DNA of 7,015 nucleotides, taken from contig CAJXPN010000227.1 of assembly GCA_913058025.1 (NCBI GenBank), forward strand, positions 1 to 7,015, given 5' to 3'. The notes beneath the pieces are model-generated. The model ran no database searches. It worked only from the letters and a program-made list of their open reading frames with translations, and was not told the DNA's origin. Numbering within the stretch: the first letter of the stretch is position 1; each line of letters begins with the position of its first letter. This DNA is from an uncultured Myxococcales bacterium. GTDB lineage: Bacteria > Myxococcota_A > Bradymonadia > Bradymonadales > Bradymonadaceae. The position numbers and the translations under genes were made by a program. This document shows, piece after piece, positions 1 through 4,385 of this stretch.

Positions 1-33
1 TCGTCGGCAGCGTCAGATGTGTATAAGAGACAG
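1..33 (+). other. Nextera Read 1 transposase adapter (library artefact)
   Basis: These 33 bases match the Illumina Nextera Read 1 oligonucleotide: a 14-base overhang (TCGTCGGCAGCGTC) followed by the complete 19-base Tn5 mosaic end (AGATGTGTATAAGAGACAG). This is synthetic sequence left by tagmentation. Genomic DNA begins at base 34. Minus-strand reading frames that cross this point gain false C-terminal tails such as CLLY or SLIHI. Confidence 0.99.
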
Positions 34-512
34 ATCTCCCCCTCGAGCTGTCCGGCTCCCCAGCCCGTGTAGCCGATGAACGGCTTGAAGGGGCTCGAGC
101 GTTGCCCGTACGCGAACGCCTCGATCGACTCCGACGCGGCCACGAGGTACCACATGTCGTCGAACCTGACCTGGCCGTCCTCCTTGGCGTCCGGGGCGCG
201 CTCGGGCGTCGGGTCGCCGGGCTCCTCGTTGTAGATGAGCCAGAGCTGCTCGACCCGCACCGGCCCGCCGAAGTGCACGCTCACGTCGAAGCAGCGCGCG
301 TCGATCGAGCCGCCGAGCTGGTCGTCGGCGCTCTCGAGCAGCGACCCGAAGTCGATCCCCAGGGGCTTGTTCACGATGAACCCCATCGCGCCGTCCTCGT
401 CGTGATGAATCATCGCGATGACGGCCCTCTCGAACGGCCCGCCATCGAGGCGCGGCGACGCGATCAGGAATCCAGGGGCGAGCGAGGTGTCCAGGCCGGG
501 GCTTTTCTTCAT
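34..512 (-). CDS. YqgE/AlgH family protein (UPF0301), 3' end cut off
   Basis: This is the first 159 residues of a YqgE/AlgH (UPF0301) protein. Diagnostic segments are LAPGFLIASP (residues 11-20), PFERAVIAMIHHDEDGAMG then FIVNKPL (26-51), FGGPV (81-85) and GYTGWGAGQLEGE (147-159). Family members are usually about 185-190 residues, so some 30 C-terminal residues are missing because the gene runs into the adapter. The biochemical role is unsettled; AlgH has been linked to alginate regulation in Pseudomonas, but many hosts make no alginate. I chose the ATG at 512. An in-frame ATG at 554 would add 14 residues, but it overlaps the -10 of the likely promoter at 553-580. No clear Shine-Dalgarno precedes either start. 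It lies 133 bases downstream of the reductase gene on the same strand. Family assignment is firm; the start is moderately sure. Confidence 0.93.
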
Positions 513-552
513 GACGGCGTCGCGTGCGTGGGGATGTGCGGGCTTCGGGGGC

Positions 553-580
553 ATCGTAACACATCGCACCGAGCGTCCAA
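553..580 (-). promoter_or_regulatory. Candidate sigma-70-type promoter for yqgE
   Basis: Read on the minus strand, there is a -35 TTGGAC (580-575), a 16-base spacer and a -10 TACGAT (558-553). A TG one base before the -10 gives an extended -10. Transcription would start near 546, giving a leader of about 34 bases before the ATG at 512. This suggests yqgE can be transcribed separately from the upstream reductase. It was judged by consensus match only. Confidence 0.45.
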
Positions 581-645
581 CCCGAGTCCTGGGTCGGCGT
601 CGGCCTGGCGAGGTCTCGGGCGGTTCGAGGGCGTCCGGCGTCTCC

Positions 646-1401
646 TCAGACCTTCACGCCACCGTCGACGTCCACGCACCGGCCCGTGAAGTAGTCGCAC
701 TCGATGATGAACCTCACGGCCTGCCAGATCTCGAACGGCTCGCCCATGCGGCCCAGCGGGACGCTCTTCTCGATCTTCTCGCGCGCGCGCGGCGGCATCC
801 CGTCCAGGATCGGCGTGCGCGTGAAGCCCGGCGCCACCGCGCCCGTGCGGATGCCGTACCTGGCGAGCTCCTCGGCCCAGAGCTTCGTGTCGGCGACGAG
901 CCCCGCCTTGGCCGCCGAGTAGTTCGACTGGCCGGGGTTGCCGTGGCGCGACACCGAGCTGATCGAGACGATCACGCCCGGCGTGTCCGCCTCGATCATC
1001 TTCGCCGCGACCTCGCGGGTGCACAGGAACGGCCCCGTCAGGTCCACGTCGATGACCTTCTGCCACTCGCCCAGCGTCATCTTGCGCAGCGCCCCCGTCT
1101 CGCGGTCCTTCTTGACCAGCAGCGCGTCCCTGAAGATGCCCGCGTTGTTCACCAGCCCATTGACCTCGCCGAACGCCGCGACCGTCGCCTCGACCATCGC
1201 GATGACCTGCGCCTCGTTCGACACGTCCGCCACGAACGTCTCCACGTTCCCCTCGGTCACCTCCTCGAGCTCCGCCAGCTTCTCCGCGTCCACGTCCGCG
1301 GCCATGACCGACGCGCCCGCCTTCGCGAGCTCCTGCGTGAAGCAACGGCCGAGGCCGCTCGCGCCGCCCGTCACGATGATCTTCATGTCCTCGAGGTTCA
1401 T
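646..1401 (-). CDS. Short-chain dehydrogenase/reductase (FabG/PhaB-like)
   Basis: This is a complete 251-residue classical SDR, the normal length for FabG and acetoacetyl-CoA reductases. It shows the Rossmann glycine motif TGGASGLG (11-18), NNAG (85-88), catalytic Ser148 in SISSVS, the YSAAK motif with Tyr161 and Lys165, and PGFTRT (191-196). Asp36 at the end of the second beta strand usually favours NAD(H) over NADP(H). The Asn of the SDR catalytic tetrad, normally in an NLTG motif, is Asp120 here (DVDLTG). I chose the ATG at 1401 because AGGAG (1411-1407) lies five bases upstream and the protein then opens with the cofactor fold; an in-frame ATG at 1590 would add 63 A/C-rich-encoded residues unlike any SDR. 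It sits downstream of a PhaR-type regulator, so 3-oxoacyl or acetoacetyl-CoA reduction for polyester storage is plausible. The substrate cannot be fixed from sequence; a 3-hydroxyacyl-CoA or other alcohol dehydrogenase is possible. Confidence 0.93.
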   Translation of the reverse strand: MNLEDMKIIVTGGASGLGRCFTQELAKAGASVMAADVDAEKLAELEEVTEGNVETFVADVSNEAQVIAMVEATVAAFGEVNGLVNNAGIFRDALLVKKDRETGALRKMTLGEWQKVIDVDLTGPFLCTREVAAKMIEADTPGVIVSISSVSRHGNPGQSNYSAAKAGLVADTKLWAEELARYGIRTGAVAPGFTRTPILDGMPPRAREKIEKSVPLGRMGEPFEIWQAVRFIIECDYFTGRCVDVDGGVKV

Positions 1402-1406
1402 CTTCT

Positions 1407-1411
1407 CTCCT
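1407..1411 (-). promoter_or_regulatory. Ribosome binding site that fixes the reductase start
   Basis: AGGAG on the minus strand lies five bases before the ATG at 1401. It supports this start over the in-frame ATG at 1590, which has no comparable site. Confidence 0.8.
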
Positions 1412-1502
1412 GCCTGGTTCGCGTCGGTTCGTGTCGGTTCATGTCGTGCGGTTTTGATGCGACCGCAAACGGACGTTGGGTTCGTATTTGGTTGTTTTGC
1501 AA

Positions 1503-1577
1503 CCGTTTTTTGAGGCTGGGTTTTTGGGCTGTGTTGCGGTGCGGTGTGTTGTGTTTTTGCGGTGCGGTGTATTTTTG
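1503..1577 (-). promoter_or_regulatory. A/C-only leader; candidate Rho utilisation region between phaR and the reductase gene
   Basis: In the 219-base gap between the regulator stop and the reductase start, this 75-base stretch reads on the minus strand as 35 A, 30 C, 8 G and 2 T (hand count). Such C-rich, G-poor, unstructured RNA is what Rho factor loads on, so it may end phaR transcription or attenuate the reductase gene. No intrinsic terminator or convincing -35/-10 pair was found in the gap. The role is inferred; the composition is directly visible. Confidence 0.4.
1534..1570. repeat. 14-base direct repeat pair, 23-base period
   Basis: TTGCGGTGCGGTGT occurs exactly at 1534-1547 and again at 1557-1570, with starts 23 bases apart, close to two helical turns. 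A shorter related TTGCGCCGCAC follows at about 1578-1588. The pair lies between phaR and the reductase gene and could be an operator for a protein binding one face of the helix, or simply a by-product of the biased composition. Confidence 0.6.
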
Positions 1578-1620
1578 TTGCGCCGCACATTGGCGCGCGC
1601 CTCCCCGCTTCCGTCCGCGC

Positions 1621-2334
1621 TCACTCCCCTCCGAGCTTCCCCAGCGCCGCCATCTTGAGCAGCTCCTTGATCTCCTCGAGCTCCTGGCGCATCTGCGCGA
1701 CCTCACCCGACGCCGCGGGCGCTGGCGCCTCCTCGGGCGTCGGCGCAGGCGCAGGCGCGGGCGCGGGCGCGGGCGCCGGTGCCTGCGTGGGCGCGGGCTC
1801 AGGCTCTCGGGGCGCTGGCGCCTGCTGGGGCGCGAAGCCTCCTTGCTGCCCCGGGAAGCCGCCCTGGTTCATCGGGTTCATCTGCCCCCCGTACGCCCCT
1901 GGCCACCCTCCGCCGTACATCTGCCCCATCCACTGCGCGAACGGGTTCGGCGCGCCGAACATCCCCGGCCCCGGTAGGCCCGCGCCTTGCGCTTGCCCCG
2001 GCCCGAACTGCCCCGCGCCCAGCTTCACGCGCTGGTAGAACTCGAGCGAATACGACATGTACTGCCCGAAGAACTCCGCCAACGCGTCGTCCTCCATCCG
2101 GATGAGCTGCATCAGCATCCGCGCGGGGAGCAGCTTCGACGCACCCCTCGACTCCATGATGATCTGCGTCAGGATCGCCTGCGTGAGGTCCTCGTCCGTC
2201 TTCGCGTCGATGATCTTCACGTCCACGCCCGCGTGGATCTTCTTCGCGAGGTCGGCCAGCGTCACGTACCTGGAGTCGGACGTGTCGTAGAGCCGACGGT
2301 TGCTGTATTTCTTGATCGTGACCGTCTCGGACAT
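1621..2334 (-). CDS. phaR: PhaR-type polyhydroxyalkanoate synthesis regulator
   Basis: This 237-residue protein carries the PHB/PHA accumulation regulator N-terminal DNA-binding domain at about 5-62: IKKYSNRRLYDTSDSRYVTL, then DAKTDEDL and LTQII. A helical segment follows at about 66-105 (LLPARMLMQLIRMEDDALAEF), matching the second PhaR-type domain. In known systems PhaR represses phasin and its own gene, and is released when it binds polyester granules. Residues 106-170 are rich in Gly, Pro, Met and Gln, and 171-208 are Pro/Ala repeats. The end (211-233) is a charged amphipathic helix, EVAQMRQELEEIKELLKMAA, probably an oligomerisation coiled coil. Well-studied PhaR proteins are near 180-190 residues, so the tail is an extension. 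The ATG at 2334 has AAGGA eight bases upstream. The domain call is strong; the PHA role is inferred because no PhaC or phasin gene lies in the window. Confidence 0.9.
   Translation of the reverse strand: MSETVTIKKYSNRRLYDTSDSRYVTLADLAKKIHAGVDVKIIDAKTDEDLTQAILTQIIMESRGASKLLPARMLMQLIRMEDDALAEFFGQYMSYSLEFYQRVKLGAGQFGPGQAQGAGLPGPGMFGAPNPFAQWMGQMYGGGWPGAYGGQMNPMNQGGFPGQQGGFAPQQAPAPREPEPAPTQAPAPAPAPAPAPAPTPEEAPAPAASGEVAQMRQELEEIKELLKMAALGKLGGE
1742..1783. repeat. Hexanucleotide repeat encoding the PhaR Pro/Ala tract
   Basis: Six consecutive units of GGCGCN (1742-1777) plus a diverged GGTGCC (1778-1783) encode the Ala-Pro alternation in the regulator tail, with one further unit at 1790-1795. Unit gain or loss by slippage would change the linker length by two residues without breaking the frame. 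Confidence 0.8.
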
Positions 2335-2622
2335 CTCTTCCGTCCTTCGCCTCTCGGCGGCTCCCGCGTCTCCATGTCGCCTCCTCGGGCGCCCGTCACG
2401 CTGCTGACGCCCGCGACGATGGACTCCTCTAATCCTCTAGGTCTCGCCCCCTCGTTTCGCAAGCGCGGAGTGGGCACGCGCGGGCCACCCGATGCGCGCC
2501 AGGCGCGCGCGGTCTTTCGTGACGCCTCAACCTCACGCTGCCCCCGGGCCGCGCCTTTTGCCAGGCTTCCGGCGGGCGAGTGACGCTCGCCCAGACCACA
2601 CTCCACCGGCTTCTAGGCGAAC
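2335..2622. other. Divergent intergenic region between phaR and the methyltransferase pseudogene
   Basis: These 288 bases separate the minus-strand and plus-strand blocks and should hold the phaR promoter. Visible items are a direct repeat TCCTCTA at 2425-2431 and 2433-2439, and a GC hairpin at 2574-2592. I found no convincing -35/-10 pair on either strand and no exact inverted CTGC/GCAG site. No reading frame here looks like a gene. Confidence 0.5.
2574..2592. repeat. Seven-base-pair GC hairpin upstream of the methyltransferase pseudogene
   Basis: GGGCGAG (2574-2580) and CTCGCCC (2586-2592) are perfect inverted arms around a five-base loop. It ends 30 bases before the old methyltransferase start. 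There is no T-run on either side, so it is not an intrinsic terminator; it could be an operator or a leader hairpin. Confidence 0.4.
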
Positions 2623-3119
2623 ATGACGGTCGATTACGATGAGCAGAAGGTCTACTGGGAGGGCGAGACGCGCCGGCGCCATCCGAGCCACCGCGCCGTC
2701 GAGGCGTTCGCCACCTCCAAGACCTCCATCGTGCGCCCACCTCAACCCCAACGGTGAGCCGATGACCATGCTCGAGGTCGGCGCCGGGAACGGCTACTTC
2801 TCGGAGTACCTGCGGCGTGACTTCGACCTCACCTCGCTCGACTTCTCCAGCCAGATGCTCTCGATGAACCCGCTCCCCGAAGACCAGAAGGTCGTCGGGG
2901 ACGCCGAGGACCTCCCCTACCCCGACGACGCCTTCGACGTCGTCTTCTATGGGAACCTCCTCCATCACCTCGAGGACCCTGGCATCGCGGTGCGAGATGA
3001 GGCGAGTCGCCGCCTGACACGTCGTCCTCATCGAGCCCAACTCCATCAACCCGCTCATGTTCGCGTTCGGCCTGCTCAACACGTTCGGCTTCTACCACGT
3101 CGTCATCTTCGACGTCTGA
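2623..3119 (+). pseudogene. Degraded class I SAM-dependent methyltransferase
   Basis: A methyltransferase-like protein is split over three frames. Frame one starts at the ATG at 2623 (MTVDYDEQKVYWEGE) and stops at 2755-2757 after 44 codons. Removing one base near 2734 restores AHLNPNGEPMTMLEVGAGNG, with SAM-binding motif EVGAGNG, then YLRRDFDLTSLDFS, GDAEDLPYPDDAFDVVF and NLLHHLEDP, the order typical of Methyltransf_11 domains. Homology shifts frame again between 2992 and 2997, meets a TGA at 3015-3017 where CGA (Arg) would fit, and continues as HVVLIEPNSINPLMFAFGLL before stopping at 3117-3119. The repaired protein is about 164 residues, while relatives are commonly 230 or more, so the C-terminus is also lost. 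Two shifts, a nonsense codon and truncation make decay more likely than sequencing error. It lies divergently from phaR and 99 bases before the LRR gene. The former substrate is unknown. Confidence 0.8.
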
Positions 3120-3149
3120 GCGCGCCCGTAGGCAGGCCCTGCGTTGCCC

Positions 3150-3178
3150 TTCACCGACCCCGCGCCGCCGTGTACGAT
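3150..3178 (+). promoter_or_regulatory. Candidate promoter for the LRR gene
   Basis: A -35 TTCACC (3150-3155) and a -10 TACGAT (3173-3178) are separated by exactly 17 bases, each matching four of six consensus bases. Transcription would start near 3185, about 34 bases before the GTG start. The -10 is identical to that proposed for yqgE. Confidence 0.4.
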
Positions 3179-3207
3179 CCTCGCGACCCGCTCGGATGAT
3201 CCCCGCT

Positions 3208-3213
3208 GGAGGT
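3208..3213 (+). promoter_or_regulatory. Ribosome binding site that fixes the LRR gene start
   Basis: GGAGGT, a perfect Shine-Dalgarno core, lies five bases before the GTG at 3219 and eleven bases before the ATG at 3225. It favours the GTG and argues against the far upstream TTG at 3144. Confidence 0.8.
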
Positions 3214-3218
3214 GGCGC

Positions 3219-4100
3219 GTGTCCATGGGACGTGACGAGGAGCCCGAGGGCGCGCTCGATGACCTGTTCGGTGAGCTCCGGAGCCTGCTCCAGGGCGACC
3301 TCATCCAGCTCCACTTCGAGGACGTCTGGCCGATCGTCTCGGCCGCCAGCGCGATCGGCCACGCGCGCTGTCTCGACGCGTTCGTCCCTTACCTGATCGC
3401 CCACGCCCGCATGTTCGACGGCGCGCTCTTCTGCTGGAGCGAGGCCTCCATCGTCGACGCCAACGCTCAGCTCCGCGCGAGGGTCGAGCTCATCCCGTTC
3501 TTGCGTGCTCAGATCGAGGTGAACGGCGACGACCTCGCCGACGCCGCGCTCGAGACGCTCGCGGCCGAACCCGCCGCCGCGCACCTGCGCGACCTCCTCC
3601 TCATCGACTGCGCGGTCACGGGCCGCGGCGCCCAGGCCCTCGCACGGTCCGCGCACCTCTCTGGCCTCGAGGCGCTCAACCTCGGAGGCTGCGACCTGGA
3701 CGCCGACGCGCTCGCGGCGCTGCTGGGCTCGGCGTCCCTGACCGCGCTCCGGCACCTTGACCTGCGCTCGAACGACCTCGCCAGCAGCCAGTGGCGCGTG
3801 TGGCATGGGCCCAGGCCCGCGCTCGAGTCACTCGTCCTGCGCACCAACAGGCTCGATGGCGCGCACGCCGAGGTCCTGGCGCGCTCCCCCGGGCTCGCTG
3901 GTCTGAAGATGCTCGACCTCTCCTACAACGCGATCGGCGATGTCGGTGCCTGTGCGCTCGCCCGGTCCGAGCACATCGCGAGCCTCCGGGCGCTCCACCT
4001 CGACGGCAACGGCATAACCTCTCGCGGTTGGTCCGCTCTGTCCGAGTCGCCCCGCCTCGACGGCGCGCTCCGCGCCATGTGCCTGAAGCTGAGCCGCTGA
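3219..4100 (+). CDS. Leucine-rich repeat protein (ribonuclease-inhibitor type)
   Basis: This is a 293-residue protein with no signal peptide or membrane segment, so probably cytoplasmic. Residues 1-122 are largely helical without a domain I recognise. Six repeats of about 27 residues follow at 123-149, 150-176, 177-201, 202-228, 229-255 and 256-282, each opening LxxLxLxxNxL, as in LKMLDLSYNAIGDVGACALA. The 27-28 residue period and the GAxALA helix segment place it with ribonuclease-inhibitor-like LRRs, which bind other proteins. Repeat three is degenerate and short (QWRVWHGPRP). The last repeat runs into a short tail, ALRAMCLKLSR, without a cap. The partner is unknown. Its TGA (4098-4100) stands five bases before the degraded aldolase start, hinting that the two were once adjacent genes in one unit. 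Use of the GTG start rests on the Shine-Dalgarno at 3208-3213. Fold assignment is firm; function is not assigned. Confidence 0.85.
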   Translation: MSMGRDEEPEGALDDLFGELRSLLQGDLIQLHFEDVWPIVSAASAIGHARCLDAFVPYLIAHARMFDGALFCWSEASIVDANAQLRARVELIPFLRAQIEVNGDDLADAALETLAAEPAAAHLRDLLLIDCAVTGRGAQALARSAHLSGLEALNLGGCDLDADALAALLGSASLTALRHLDLRSNDLASSQWRVWHGPRPALESLVLRTNRLDGAHAEVLARSPGLAGLKMLDLSYNAIGDVGACALARSEHIASLRALHLDGNGITSRGWSALSESPRLDGALRAMCLKLSR

Positions 4101-4105
4101 TTCCC

Positions 4106-4189
4106 ACGAACCCCACGCAGCGCCACGAGTCCTACCTCGACGCCCTCGCACACGTCCCCAGGCCGTGCGCCCTCGTCGACCTGGATCGC
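4106..4189 (+). pseudogene. Degenerate copy of the aldolase/deaminase gene 5' end
   Basis: This segment aligns without gaps to the first 84 bases of the intact gene at 6403-6486, with 71 of 84 bases the same by hand count; 4125-4189 alone differs at 6 of 65. The alignment begins exactly at the start codon, which is ACG here rather than ATG. The reading frame is kept (ESYLDALAHVPRPCALVDLD against ESYRDALADVPKPCALVDLD), 21 of 28 residues matching. Most differences change the amino acid, so it is not under protein-level constraint. Similarity fades after 4189, with at most a weak trace to about 4210, and the PLP-lysine region is absent. It cannot encode a working enzyme. It begins five bases after the LRR stop codon, and its end is followed by the promoter region of the lipoprotein gene. 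Confidence 0.88.
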
Positions 4190-4263
4190 TCGACCCTCCA
4201 CAAACCGTGGGAGCGAGGTCGCCCCTCGGTGCGCCCGCGCCCGCGACGCTGGCGACCCTCCCA

Positions 4264-4272
4264 TGGTATGAT
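4264..4272 (+). promoter_or_regulatory. Candidate extended -10 promoter for the lipoprotein gene
   Basis: TGGTATGAT fits an extended -10 element (TGn followed by TATGAT, five of six consensus bases). No good -35 lies 16-18 bases upstream, as is usual for extended -10 promoters. Transcription would start near 4279, inside the tandem repeat at 4274-4293, giving a leader of about 107 bases before the ATG at 4386. Confidence 0.45.
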
Positions 4273-4273
4273 G

Positions 4274-4293
4274 TGTTGGTGCCTGTTGGTGCC
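4274..4293 (+). repeat. Tandem 10-base repeat at the predicted transcription start
   Basis: TGTTGGTGCC occurs twice in direct succession, exactly and without spacer, starting two bases after the proposed -10. The second unit overlaps a short hairpin, GTGCC-CTC-GGCAC at 4289-4301, which would sit in the 5' leader. It could be a recent duplication or an operator. Confidence 0.6.
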
Positions 4294-4385
4294 CTCGGCA
4301 CTGACGATGGGTACGCCGTGAGGTCGCTTCGAACACCCCACAGCCCGACACCAAACAGATGCAGTTCACGACCGCGAGGCCTTGG

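Noticed and set aside
13..564. A 183-codon minus-strand frame ending in SLIHI
   Set aside because: It is the wrong frame of the YqgE gene, and its end is translated adapter. The YqgE frame itself has no stop because it runs off the window.
1490..1511. Terminator-like hairpin followed by six T (GGTTG, TTTTG loop, CAACC, GTTTTTT) on the plus strand
   Set aside because: The stem is only five pairs and no plus-strand gene ends upstream. On the minus strand, where the genes run, the T-run becomes A before the hairpin, so it cannot act as an intrinsic terminator.
418..1977. A 519-codon open frame on the plus strand
   Set aside because: It runs antisense to YqgE, the reductase and PhaR, all with clear family motifs. 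Its translation is Arg/His/Leu-rich shadow sequence typical of long open antisense frames in GC-rich DNA.
2262..2606. A 114-codon minus-strand frame covering the phaR upstream region
   Set aside because: It overlaps the phaR start in another frame, has no family resemblance, and occupies the expected promoter region.
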